64,000 bases of DNA from Shimia biformata (GTDB taxonomy: Bacteria > Pseudomonadota > Alphaproteobacteria > Rhodobacterales > Rhodobacteraceae), in the NCBI RefSeq assembly GCF_016888515.1, contig NZ_JAFEJK010000005.1, forward strand, positions 1-64,000, written 5' to 3'. Both the position numbers and the translations under genes were made by a program. The notes beneath the pieces are model-generated. The model was not told the origin of the DNA. It did not search any database and was given only the letters and a program-made list of their open reading frames with translations. Below, piece by piece: positions 1 to 8,196 of this stretch (the stretch's first letter is position 1; the number at the start of each line of letters is the position of its first letter).

Positions 1-1722
1 CCGCAGCCGGTTGCCCAGCCCGTGCTGGGCATCGATGAACAGCCGGGCCCGGCCGGACGTCACCGCTGGCGCGGCCCTGTCTGCCCCGGCGCCAGTCCCA
101 GCACCAGTCAGCGCGGCCACCGCCGCGCCATCGAGGATGATACGCAGATCCGGCCCTGATGTTGCGGGCAGGTCACCACGCATCAGCGCCTCGGTCGTGA
201 TCGAGGCGGGCGTGCCGATATTCTCCCAGGTGGGGACGAATGGCAGGCTGCAGGCCAGGGCGCTGGCCTCTGGCGGCAGGGCCATCAGATCGGCGCGCAG
301 CACCAGGTCCTTGCCCTGTTCCGCGGCCAGACCGTCCAGCCGTTCCAGGGCACGGGCAGAGGCGTTGTCCCCCGACGGGATCTCGGTCTCGAGATCGACC
401 ACCAGGTAGCCCCCCGGCGCCGGGGACATCCCGGGCCGGCCGGCCAGCAGCACCTCGACGGTCAGCGGGCTGAGCCGGTCGAAGGGCTGGCTGGTCAGGG
501 TCTGCAATCCGGCGCGGTCCAACCCCAGCACCCGCCATCCCAGCCGCCAGGCGGTCATTTCCAGCAGTGCGTAGTAATCGGCATCGGCGTCGATCTGCGG
601 CGGCACCGGGTTGGGCAGCCAGCCCGACCGCACCAGCCGCATGTCCCCGCCGGTATCGGCATCGCCTTCCAGCGGCAGCGGAATCTTGTTCCTGTCCCAA
701 TAGGGCATCACGTTGGCCAGGAACCGGTTGCGGCGGATCCGGTACATGGTGCCGCCGGTGATCTCGCCGCGAGCCGAGACCTCCTCGTCGCTTCCGGCGC
801 CAATCCGCTCGGCATCCGAATGAGGCAGGTGGAAGATGGTCCGGGGGTCGACATCGCGCCGGTCCGCCCCATGCGCGGTCAGCCGTTCATAGATATCGTC
901 ATCGTCCCAGCCATAGGTGGTGATGAATTCGTTGAAGCCGCCGACCGCCGCCAAGTCCGCCTTGTGCAGGTAGAAAAACCCGTTCACATGGGCCTGATCT
1001 TCCTGCGCCCGGCGCCAGTTCCCGGCGATGAAACAGCCGGGATCAAGCCGGTTGCGGGCAAAGAAATCCGAACTCAGCGTGATATCGGCATCCGCTTTCA
1101 GGATCCGCCCGCCCCGCGCCACGCGGAAACCGATATTGAAGGCATAGGACAGGATCCAGCGCGGTTCGCCATCGACGCGGATCACCCGGACCCGCGCATC
1201 GTCGACCCCCGCTGCGTCCAGCGCCGCGCGCACCGGGACGTCGGAACTCCAGTCCACGATCACGATCTCGGCGATCTCGGGACAGGCCAGCCAGGTCGGC
1301 AGCGCCTTGAGCAGGTTCTCGGTCCGGTTCATCGCGCAGGTCACCAGGCTGACGCTGTTGGTGCCATCCGCGGTGATCGGTCCCAGCGCAACCGGCGCCC
1401 CGGTTGACGCCCCGGTCGGGGCCGTCGGACCGGGCTCCGCCATCGCGGGTCTGCCTGTCGCTTGCAGGTCATGTGAATCGCCCGGATCGCTGTCTGCATC
1501 ACCGGTCCCGGTCAGGGTCAGCTTGTAGGTGCGCGCCAGAAGAGAGACCACATTGCGGCGCTGGGAATCAAAATCGGCGTCACCGGTCTTGCCAAGCGCA
1601 TTGGCGCGGTTCAAACCGGCTTCCGCAGCAGCCAGATTCCCTGCAATCGCCGCCTTTTGCGCGGCATTGATGCTTTTCCAGAATTCAACAAAATCGGGCA
1701 CAAACAATCCACTCTGAAACAT
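1..1722 (-). CDS. Glycosyltransferase, GT-A type (partial, runs off left edge)
   Basis: The frame is open for 574 codons from ATG at 1722 to the left edge, so the C-terminus lies outside the window. An AAGGGGA ribosome-binding site sits just upstream of this ATG. After about 115 residues without a recognised fold comes a GT-A core: VTCAMNRTENLLKALPTWL, then IVIVDWSS, a probable metal-binding KADADI and the acceptor-side GWDDDDIYERL, which resembles the galactosyltransferase C-terminal family. The last visible residues, HGLGNRLR, resemble the G-N-R donor-binding loop of fucosyltransferase/NodZ-type GT-B enzymes, so the complete protein may be a two-domain glycosyltransferase. It is divergent from manC. 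Role in surface-polysaccharide assembly is inferred from neighbours; sugar specificity cannot be told. Confidence 0.8.
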   Translation of the reverse strand, partial: MFQSGLFVPDFVEFWKSINAAQKAAIAGNLAAAEAGLNRANALGKTGDADFDSQRRNVVSLLARTYKLTLTGTGDADSDPGDSHDLQATGRPAMAEPGPTAPTGASTGAPVALGPITADGTNSVSLVTCAMNRTENLLKALPTWLACPEIAEIVIVDWSSDVPVRAALDAAGVDDARVRVIRVDGEPRWILSYAFNIGFRVARGGRILKADADITLSSDFFARNRLDPGCFIAGNWRRAQEDQAHVNGFFYLHKADLAAVGGFNEFITTYGWDDDDIYERLTAHGADRRDVDPRTIFHLPHSDAERIGAGSDEEVSARGEITGGTMYRIRRNRFLANVMPYWDRNKIPLPLEGDADTGGDMRLVRSGWLPNPVPPQIDADADYYALLEMTAWRLGWRVLGLDRAGLQTLTSQPFDRLSPLTVEVLLAGRPGMSPAPGGYLVVDLETEIPSGDNASARALERLDGLAAEQGKDLVLRADLMALPPEASALACSLPFVPTWENIGTPASITTEALMRGDLPATSGPDLRIILDGAAVAALTGAGTGAGADRAAPAVTSGRARLFIDAQHGLGNRLR

Positions 1723-1988
1723 CGCGGCAGTCCCCTTGCCCGGCGAATTTGCACAAAAAACAGACAAGGTACCGATACCGGGGCTTCAAACCACACTCAC
1801 CTTTAGGTTTCAAGGCGCTCAATTTCCCTGCCTGCGTATATGTCCGCCCCTACCCCCCGCCCTGCCCCGGTCTGCCCGGTGGCGGGCAGGGCGCACAGAT
1901 TTTCATCCGGCCAGAGACAGGCTTGCAGACCCGCTCAGATTTAACGATACCTTGTACAAATTTTTGACCCGATCGGAGTACATTTTAT

Positions 1989-3410
1989 ATGATCGTTCCC
2001 GTTCTGCTGTGCGGCGGCTCTGGTACCCGGCTCTGGCCGCTCAGCCGGAAGAGTTACCCCAAGCAATTCCTGCCCCTGACCAGCAAGGACACCCTGTTCC
2101 AATCAACCCTGGGGCGTTTGTCCGGTCCCGGGTTTGCCGCCCCGCTGGTGCTGACCAATGACGCGTTCCGCTTCATCGTCTCTGAACAGCTGTCCGAGCA
2201 GGGCATCGACCCGGCCGCCATCCTGATCGAACCCTCCAGCCGCAACACCGCGCCGGCGATCCTGGCCGCCGCCCTGTGGCTCGAGCGCACCGATCCCGAG
2301 GCGCTGATGCTGGTGGCTCCCTCGGATCACGAGATTCCCGATTCCGAGGCGTTCCACGCCGCCGTCGCCGCCGGTGAAGCCGCAGCGCGGGCCGGCCAGA
2401 TCATCACTTTCGGCATTCAGCCCGACCGCCCGGAAACCGGCTATGGCTATCTTGAGCTGGACCATGCCCCCGGCACCGGCGTCCACTGCGCCATCCCGCT
2501 GCGCCGCTTCGTCGAGAAACCGTCTCTTGAGCGCGCCGAAGCGATGCTGGCGGCGGGCAGTTACCTGTGGAATGCCGGGATTTTCCTGTTTTCCGTCAAA
2601 TCCGTGATCGCGGCGTTCCGCGCCCATGCCCCGGCCCTGCTGGAGCCGGTCGGCGCCGCAGTAGAGAAGGCAACCGCCGATCTCGGGTTCATCCGGCTCG
2701 ATCCCGCCGCCTGGGACGGCGCCGAGGACGTGTCGGTCGATTATGCGATCATGGAACACGCGCCCAACCTGTCGGTGGTGCCCTTTGCCGGCAAATGGTC
2801 GGACCTGGGCGGCTGGGATGCGGTGTGGATGGATTCGGGCCGGGACGGGCGCGGCGTGGCCGTGTCGGGCCACGCCACGGCGATCGACTGCGACAACGCG
2901 CTCCTGCGCTCCGAGGACAGCCGCGTCGAGCTGGTCGGCATCGGACTTGAGAACATCGTGGCCGTGGCCATGCCCGATGCCGTTCTGGTGGCCGATCTGT
3001 CGCGCACGCAGGACGTCAAGCAGGCGGTCACCGCGCTGAAGGAAAAGGGCGCGAAACAGGCCACCGAATTTCCCAAGGACCACCGCCCCTGGGGCTGGTT
3101 CGAAAGCCTGGTCATCGGCGACCGCTTCCAGGTCAAGCGCATCCACGTCCATCCCGGCGCCGCACTCAGCCTGCAAAGCCATCACCACCGGTCCGAACAC
3201 TGGATCGTGGTCGAGGGCACGGCGAAGGTCACGATCGACGACGAGGTCCGGCTGGTCAGCGAGAACCAGTCGGTCTACATCCCGCTCGGCGCGGTGCATC
3301 GGATGGAAAACCCCGGCAAGGTGCCGATGGTGCTGATCGAGGTGCAGACCGGCAGCTATCTCGGCGAGGATGATATCATCCGCTACGAAGACATCTATTC
3401 CCGCGGCTGA
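1989..3410 (+). CDS. manC: Mannose-1-phosphate guanylyltransferase / mannose-6-phosphate isomerase
   Basis: Bifunctional type II enzyme, 473 residues, the usual length for ManC/AlgA/CpsB. It makes GDP-mannose from mannose-1-phosphate and GTP, and its C-terminal part can interconvert fructose-6-phosphate and mannose-6-phosphate. The N-terminal nucleotidyltransferase signature LCGGSGTRLWPLSRKSYPKQ is at residues 7-26 and the FVEKP motif lies near residue 170. The C-terminal cupin carries the metal-ligand stretch SLQSHHHRSEHWIVVEGTA. A GGAG lies about 10 bases before the ATG. The next gene starts 23 bases downstream, which suggests an operon through 5988. No gmd or other GDP-sugar converting enzyme follows, so GDP-mannose itself, or an enzyme encoded elsewhere, uses the product. 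Confidence 0.95.
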   Translation: MIVPVLLCGGSGTRLWPLSRKSYPKQFLPLTSKDTLFQSTLGRLSGPGFAAPLVLTNDAFRFIVSEQLSEQGIDPAAILIEPSSRNTAPAILAAALWLERTDPEALMLVAPSDHEIPDSEAFHAAVAAGEAAARAGQIITFGIQPDRPETGYGYLELDHAPGTGVHCAIPLRRFVEKPSLERAEAMLAAGSYLWNAGIFLFSVKSVIAAFRAHAPALLEPVGAAVEKATADLGFIRLDPAAWDGAEDVSVDYAIMEHAPNLSVVPFAGKWSDLGGWDAVWMDSGRDGRGVAVSGHATAIDCDNALLRSEDSRVELVGIGLENIVAVAMPDAVLVADLSRTQDVKQAVTALKEKGAKQATEFPKDHRPWGWFESLVIGDRFQVKRIHVHPGAALSLQSHHHRSEHWIVVEGTAKVTIDDEVRLVSENQSVYIPLGAVHRMENPGKVPMVLIEVQTGSYLGEDDIIRYEDIYSRG

Positions 3411-3433
3411 AACGCGGAAGACAGGGACCCAAC

Positions 3434-4360
3434 ATGCTGATCTGGCACAATCCGCGCCATGACCTCTCGACGCTGGCCGACTGGCTGGCGGCGGCGGCCG
3501 GGGCCGCCGTGGTCCGGGACCTGACGGCGGCGGAAACCGCGCTGGACCAGTCCGGCACCCCCCCGCTGGTGCTGCTGAGCGCGGATCCGCGGAGCGTGAT
3601 TGCCACGGCGCTGGACCGGGGCACGCCCCCGACCGAAGCGCTGCGCGACTGGAGCGCCGAGACCGAGGCGATGCTGGGGCTGTTCCGCCGCCACCGGCGC
3701 CTTGTCCACCTCGTCGATGCCGCCAGCGCCCGCGCCTACCCCGAGGCGCTGGCCGACCTGCTGGAGCTACCCGGTGATCTGCCCGATGTCCCCGCCGACG
3801 GGTCCGGGCCGGACCCGCTGTCGCTGGTTCTGGCCGAACACAGCCTGCGCGCTGATCTCACCGCCAGCCTGCTGGCCGACGAACTGGCCGCCAGCACCCC
3901 CGATCTCACCGATGGCGCGCTGCCGCTGCCGGCTGACCCGGCCGCGGCCTTCCTGTCCCTCCAGCTGTCCCGGTCGCAGCTGACCGAGATGACCCGCCGC
4001 GCCGAAACCGCCGAAACCGCGCTGAACGTCCAGCTTCGGCTGACCGAGGCCGCCACCAACGAGATGGACCGGCTGCAGCAGCGGCTTGAACAGGTCAATG
4101 CCGGGCTGGACAGCAGCCAGGCGCAGCTGGACGAGGTGACCACGCAGCTGGCGCGGCGCGACAATCAGATCACCGCCCTGTCCGGCCATCAGCAGACCCT
4201 GCGCGCCCAGATCCGGGACCGAGAAGAGGAACGGGCCGCGATCCAGGCCGAACTGGACCGGGTGATGGCCTCGCGGTCGATCCGGCTGACCGCCCCCCTG
4301 CGCCAGCTCGGGGATCTTGTGCGGCGGGCCCAGCAACGCCTAAGACGAGGCCGGACATGA
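3434..4360 (+). CDS. Coiled-coil protein of polysaccharide cluster, unknown function
   Basis: 308 residues with no catalytic domain that I recognise. Residues 1-170 are Ala/Leu/Asp-rich and have no clear family motif. Residues about 170-280 are strongly heptad-like (repeated LTEM/AETAET, MDRLQQRLEQ, AQLDEVTTQL blocks) and should form a long coiled coil. The tail RSIRLTAPLRQLG matches a short motif (SRSxRLTAPLR) that commonly follows coiled coils in bacterial glycosyltransferases and methyltransferases of surface-polysaccharide clusters. The stop overlaps the next start (ATGA at 4357-4360), so the two are translationally coupled. The likely role is scaffolding or length control with the downstream fusion protein; this is inference. 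Confidence 0.75.
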   Translation: MLIWHNPRHDLSTLADWLAAAAGAAVVRDLTAAETALDQSGTPPLVLLSADPRSVIATALDRGTPPTEALRDWSAETEAMLGLFRRHRRLVHLVDAASARAYPEALADLLELPGDLPDVPADGSGPDPLSLVLAEHSLRADLTASLLADELAASTPDLTDGALPLPADPAAAFLSLQLSRSQLTEMTRRAETAETALNVQLRLTEAATNEMDRLQQRLEQVNAGLDSSQAQLDEVTTQLARRDNQITALSGHQQTLRAQIRDREEERAAIQAELDRVMASRSIRLTAPLRQLGDLVRRAQQRLRRGRT

Positions 4361-5988
4361 CAGGGTTTCGCGCCGGTATTCTGGGCGCGATCGCCGAGGG
4401 CGGCTCGTATGACGTGCTGCTGCACCTGGGCGCGGGATCGGGGCGCGACCTTGCCGCCTGCCTTGCCACCGACATCCCCCGGCTGGTGCTGACCGAGGCC
4501 GACCCGGTCCGGGCCAGGGCGCTGCGCCGCGCCGCCGGCAAGGACCCGCGGGTCGAAATCCTCGATCTGGCGGTCACCGATCACAACGGCCCCGCCACCC
4601 TGCACCACCTGTCCCTGCCCGACCGCTCGGGACTGCGCGCCCCCACCGGATTGAAAACGCTTTATCCCGGGTTGCGCGCCCTTGGCGAAACGGATGTCGA
4701 GGCCATCGACCTGCCAACCCTGCTGACGCGCACCGCGCTTCCCGATCCGCGGTCGCCCTCGGGCCCGGGAACCGGCATCCTGATCCTGGACGGGCATGGC
4801 GAAGAGGCGGTGATCCTGGAGCAGCTGGACGCGGCGGGACGGCTGATCGGCTTTACCGACATCCTCCTGCGCCTGCCCGCGCTGCCGCTTTACGAGGGCG
4901 CGCCGGACGGCGATGCGCTGCAAAGCTGGCTCGAGGCCAGGGACTACCGGGTGGCGGCCGAGGATCGCAGCGACCCCGACCTGCCCGAGATGCATTTCCG
5001 CTTTGGTGCTCAGACCGGCCGTTCGGGCCGGGCCGGGCAGGTTCCCGACACCCCGGACAGCCCCGACAAGATCCTGACCCGCCTGGTGGCCGATATGGAC
5101 CTGGCCGTGGCGCGGCTGGCCCGGGATCCGGGCGCGACGCAGGGGGTCGCCACGCGACTGGCCGACCTGCGCGACCAGGCCCGCGCGCTAACCGGCACCG
5201 CCCCGCGCCACCTGCGCTGCCTGCATCACCTGGCCTGCACCGGTGGCACCTTGATTGCCCAATGTCTCAGCGCCCAGCCCGACACCTGGCTCCTGAGCGA
5301 GGTCGACCCGCTCAGCCCGATTGCCCATACCCACCCCTTTGTCCCGACCGACATGATCGGGCTGGCGCGGTTCAGCTCGCAGCCGGGTGGGGATGACCTG
5401 GACCTGGCCCTGTTCCGGGCCGGGCTGGACGTGCTTTACGACACCGCCCGGGACCGCGGCCTGTCGCTGATCCTGCGCGATCACGCCCACGGCCATTTCA
5501 GCCACGGCCCGGAGATTCCCGACCGTCCAACCCTAGACGAGATCCTGCTTGAGACCTACCAGCCGACCAGCCTGGTCAGCGTCCGCCATCCGCTGGATTC
5601 CTATCTCAGCCTGATGAACAACAAATGGGTGCATTTCACCCCCGGCACGCTGGCCGAATATTGCCGCCGCTACCATGTCTTCCTGGACCGGCACCAGGGC
5701 ATGGCGCGCCTGCGGTACGAGGATTTCGTGACCGAGCCCGACCGCCACATGGCCTGGATCTGCGACCTGTTCGACCTGGCCTATTCGCCCGATTACGCCC
5801 GGCTGTTCCCGGACATCATTCTGTCGGGCGGCAGCGGCCGTGTCAGCCGGACCATCGGCCCGCTGCGGCCGCGCCGCCCGATTCCAGCCGACCTGACTCC
5901 CGAGCTGCGCGACAACGCCCCCTACGAGGCGCTGTGCGACCGGCTTGGATATGACCCGGACCCCGAGGCCCCGTTCCAGCCGACCTGA
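4357..5988 (+). CDS. Fusion: FkbM-like methyltransferase domain + sulfotransferase domain
   Basis: 543 residues. Residues about 15-220 read as a degenerate SAM-methyltransferase of FkbM type: LLHLGAGSGRDLA (motif I), LVLTEADP (motif II acidic end), then ILDLAVTDHNG. Residues about 285-535 read as a sulfotransferase: HHLACTGGTLIAQCL aligns with the 5'-phosphosulfate loop and SVRHPLDSYLSL (near residue 408) with the 3'-phosphate-binding R...S motif that contacts PAPS. A linker of about 60 residues separates them. The product would O-methylate and/or sulfate a glycan, but neither reaction is proven and the methyltransferase half may be inactive. It is the last gene of the manC operon and overlaps the coiled-coil gene by 4 bases. 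Confidence 0.75.
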   Translation: MTGFRAGILGAIAEGGSYDVLLHLGAGSGRDLAACLATDIPRLVLTEADPVRARALRRAAGKDPRVEILDLAVTDHNGPATLHHLSLPDRSGLRAPTGLKTLYPGLRALGETDVEAIDLPTLLTRTALPDPRSPSGPGTGILILDGHGEEAVILEQLDAAGRLIGFTDILLRLPALPLYEGAPDGDALQSWLEARDYRVAAEDRSDPDLPEMHFRFGAQTGRSGRAGQVPDTPDSPDKILTRLVADMDLAVARLARDPGATQGVATRLADLRDQARALTGTAPRHLRCLHHLACTGGTLIAQCLSAQPDTWLLSEVDPLSPIAHTHPFVPTDMIGLARFSSQPGGDDLDLALFRAGLDVLYDTARDRGLSLILRDHAHGHFSHGPEIPDRPTLDEILLETYQPTSLVSVRHPLDSYLSLMNNKWVHFTPGTLAEYCRRYHVFLDRHQGMARLRYEDFVTEPDRHMAWICDLFDLAYSPDYARLFPDIILSGGSGRVSRTIGPLRPRRPIPADLTPELRDNAPYEALCDRLGYDPDPEAPFQPT

Positions 5989-6361
5989 TCTGACCGGGCG
6001 GGCTAAGGGGGCGCGGCAGGGTCGCACCCTCGGGCAGGCCCGAGAAATCGAACGTCTCGCCGTTCAGCGTCAGCACATCGCCTGCGACACTGGCCGCAAG
6101 CGGGGTGACAAAGCGCCAGGCAGTGTCGTCGCAGATCGCCAGCAGCCCGCCCTACCCTGCCCAGTCGCCCAGCGGGGCCGGGCCCAGGGCGTGGATCTCG
6201 CCCGGTTCGGGCACCGGCGGCGGGGTCTCGGCATCAAAGGTGGCAACCGTCATCTGGACCAGCCCGTCAAACTGCAACAGTGCTGTGTTGTGGGTCACGT
6301 GTTTCTGCGCCTGAGAGGGTTGCAGATAAGGCAGGCCCAGCCGGGCGGAAAGTTCGGGCAT
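5989..6361 (-). pseudogene. Phage/GTA-related DUF2793 fragment with in-frame stop
   Basis: From ATG at 6361 the minus strand reads PELSARLGLPYLQPSQAQKH, then VTHNTALLQFDGLVQMTV. This is the N-terminal signature of DUF2793 proteins, which occur in prophages and near gene-transfer-agent genes of Rhodobacteraceae. A TAG at 6152-6154 interrupts the frame where the family usually has Gln-Gly. The same frame then continues through DTAWRFVTP to a different phage-like piece (LTLNGETFDFSGLPEGATLP). The remnant ends against the stop of the upstream plus-strand gene. It appears to be a decayed, chimeric phage leftover between the polysaccharide genes and the replication module. Confidence 0.6.
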
Positions 6362-6442
6362 GACGTCTTCCTAGAACAGAGATTGCAGGCCCGGTTCTAG
6401 GGACAGGCGGTTAAGACTTGGCCGCGCGGTCGTGCGCCGGGT

Positions 6443-6619
6443 TTACCCCTGCTCAACCTCCGGCGGGGTCTGCTGTGCCGCCGCAGCCTCTTCCTGCGCG
6501 GCCAGCTGCTTTTCCAGCGCGATCCGCGCGCGGGTCTCGCGTTCCAACATCATCTGCGCCAGTTCAAGCTGTGCCCTGAGAAGTTCAATCTCGGCCTTGG
6601 GGTCAATATCGGAACCCAT
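6443..6619 (-). CDS. Small coiled-coil protein downstream of repA, unknown function
   Basis: 58 residues from ATG at 6619, preceded by AGAGGTGAGC, a good ribosome-binding site. The sequence is a single charged helix: AEIELLRAQLELAQMMLERE, then RIALEKQLAAQEEAAAAQQ. Heptad spacing suggests a dimeric coiled coil. It starts 25 bases after the repA stop and is probably co-transcribed with it. A larger open frame in the same register extends upstream into repA but lacks support. It may modulate replication or copy number; that is only a guess from position. Confidence 0.6.
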   Translation of the reverse strand: MGSDIDPKAEIELLRAQLELAQMMLERETRARIALEKQLAAQEEAAAAQQTPPEVEQG

Positions 6620-6644
6620 GCTCACCTCTTGCCATATCCGCGCC

Positions 6645-7685
6645 TCACCCTGCCACCGCCCGCTTGCGGACCCAGCCCAGGAAGGCCGTGTCGGGGGTCT
6701 GCGCCCCCGGCTGGCGGCCCAGGCTGCGCCATTCCGCCTCCAGCGCATAGACATCGGCGCCCGGCATTAGCGCCCGCGCCTGTTGCAGCGTTTCCGGTGC
6801 CAGCGGCCCGTCCTCGACCACCTGGCCGAGGCGGGCAAAGCGGATCAGGTCGCCCTCCTGTTCCGTCATCTCGTAATCGGGCACGTTGGCTTCTGCGATC
6901 ATCTTGCGCAGCGCCGCCCGGAACACCCGCACCGGCGCGGTCGATCCCGACTTCTTGTGCAGCACCTTGACGCTGACCCGCCACTCGGGCTGACGGCCGC
7001 AATGTTTGCGCACCAGTTCATAGATCCGCCGCTCCAGCGGTTTCCTGAGCCGGAAGTAATCGCGGCTGAGCGTCAGCACCGATTTCGACAAGACCGCGCG
7101 GTAAAGCCAGTCGCTGAGGGTCACGGTCACGCTGACCATGCGCCCGCCCCCCTTGCTTGACCTTGGTGACTTGCGCACGATTTCCCAGCTTTCGATCAGG
7201 CCGAAGCCGGTGGTAGTCTCGGTGCCGCCGGTCTCAAGATTGGTGGTGATGCGCGTGCCCGCCAGCCGTTCAAACGCCTCGCGCAACCGGCCATAGCCGT
7301 CGCCCGAAGTGTCGCGATTGGTCGCCACCAGCAGGTCATGCGCCTTCAGCGTCAGGGTGCGGCTGATCTGGCGCCCGGCATTCAGCGCCGCCATCAGCTG
7401 GCTGATGCAATAGATCAGGATATCCTTGTCATGGATCGTGGCGCGGCCCTTCACGCTGGGCGTGACCTGCACGGTGGTGCCATTGTGTTCATAAGACAGG
7501 ATGCGCCGGTCGGGTCGCGTCGAAAGCGAAAAGATCGGATGCTCCATCGAGGCCAGATCATCCTTGGGGCTGGCATCGAAAATGTCACAGATGAAGAAGT
7601 CGCCATTGGGATGACGGTCCGGCAGCAGGCCACCCGCCTGCACCACGCCCTGCCCCGCTTTCGCGGTCCCGCCTGTCACGGTCAT
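6645..7685 (-). CDS. repA: Plasmid replication initiator, RPA family
   Basis: Replication initiator protein A family (the RepA type of Rhodobacterales plasmids), which binds iterons at the origin. The family core begins LPDRHPNGDFFICDIFDA and passes through DLASMEHPIFSLSTRPDRR, SVKGRATIHDKDILIYC, GRLREAFERLAGTRITTN, LSRDYFRLRKPLERRIYELV and EWRVSVKVLHKKSGS, a winged-helix-like arrangement. I place the start at ATG 7685 (346 residues) because GGAGG lies 10 bases upstream and the family core starts soon after. The frame stays open to a GTG at 7823, but that codon lies inside a DnaA box and has no clear ribosome-binding site. It is transcribed away from parA, with the origin between them. Confidence 0.9.
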   Translation of the reverse strand: MTVTGGTAKAGQGVVQAGGLLPDRHPNGDFFICDIFDASPKDDLASMEHPIFSLSTRPDRRILSYEHNGTTVQVTPSVKGRATIHDKDILIYCISQLMAALNAGRQISRTLTLKAHDLLVATNRDTSGDGYGRLREAFERLAGTRITTNLETGGTETTTGFGLIESWEIVRKSPRSSKGGGRMVSVTVTLSDWLYRAVLSKSVLTLSRDYFRLRKPLERRIYELVRKHCGRQPEWRVSVKVLHKKSGSTAPVRVFRAALRKMIAEANVPDYEMTEQEGDLIRFARLGQVVEDGPLAPETLQQARALMPGADVYALEAEWRSLGRQPGAQTPDTAFLGWVRKRAVAG

Positions 7686-7815
7686 GCCTGCCTGTCCCTC
7701 CGGCGCCGTCTGCCCCGCGCCATCTACCCTGACCATTCGGTCTTGTTTGTGTTCGATGGGGCCGCGCGAATCCCCGCCCCCGTTTTTCGGGGTTTCAGTG
7801 ACACTCACCCTAAAG

Positions 7816-7824
7816 TTATCCACA
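7816..7824 (+). promoter_or_regulatory. DnaA box
   Basis: TTATCCACA is the perfect consensus 9-mer for DnaA. It lies about 35 bases from the first iteron, which is typical for iteron plasmids that need host DnaA to load helicase. Confidence 0.7.
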
Positions 7825-7858
7825 AGCTGCGTCCAGCATCGCCCCGCCCCCGATCGTC

Positions 7859-7924
7859 GGATCAGAGTCGGCGCAACGTGGGATCAGAGTCATTCTATCG
7901 GGGTTTCAGAGTCAGACAGCCCCA
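7859..7924 (+). repeat. Three iterons with exact 22-bp period
   Basis: GGATCAGAGTC at 7859, GGATCAGAGTC at 7881 and GTTTCAGAGTC at 7903. The 11-base core TCAGAGTC is shared and the starts are exactly 22 bases apart, about two helical turns, so three initiator molecules would bind on one face. This is the expected binding array for the neighbouring RepA. A related but imperfect GGTTTCAGTGACAC occurs at 7791, inside the 5' part of the extended repA frame. Confidence 0.7.
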
Positions 7925-8196
7925 AAAAAAACGCCGCAAACCCTTGGAAATCAGGCTGCTGACAAATACCACCAATCCCTGTAACCTCTATATAACAAAA
8001 AAATAACAGGATATGGCGGAACAAAGCACCGGGCGGCGACTGTCCTGATCCCTATCCCTGGCCTCAAACCCCGGAATTTACTGAGAAAAGCTCAAAAAAC
8101 GGATCGGTGTGCGCAAAAAACTTCCATGTGCGGGGTTTTTCGGTATTCTGGCAAAAAAGGCGAACATCGCCAAAACCAGATGCACGAGCAGAGCAG

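Larger units (their letters stand above)
7686..8196. other. Probable plasmid origin of replication (oriV)
   Basis: About 500 bases with no supported gene between the divergent repA and parA starts. The part nearest repA has a consensus DnaA box. The centre has three phased iterons followed by an A8 run. The part from about 7960 to 8010 is AT-rich (CAAATACCACC, CTCTATATAACAAAAAAATAAC) and could be the unwinding element. The segment 8040-8196 has no further repeats that I can see and should hold the parA promoter. A repA promoter is expected within or near the iterons, which would make RepA autoregulatory; this is inference. Confidence 0.65.

Noticed and set aside
1923-1990. Promoter-like TTGACC and TATATG just before manC
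   Set aside because: The -10-like hexamer overlaps the start codon, so transcription would begin inside the gene.
7686-7823. Extension of RepA to GTG 7823
   Set aside because: The GTG lies inside a consensus DnaA box, has no clear ribosome-binding site, and the family core starts after ATG 7685, which has GGAGG. It cannot be fully excluded.
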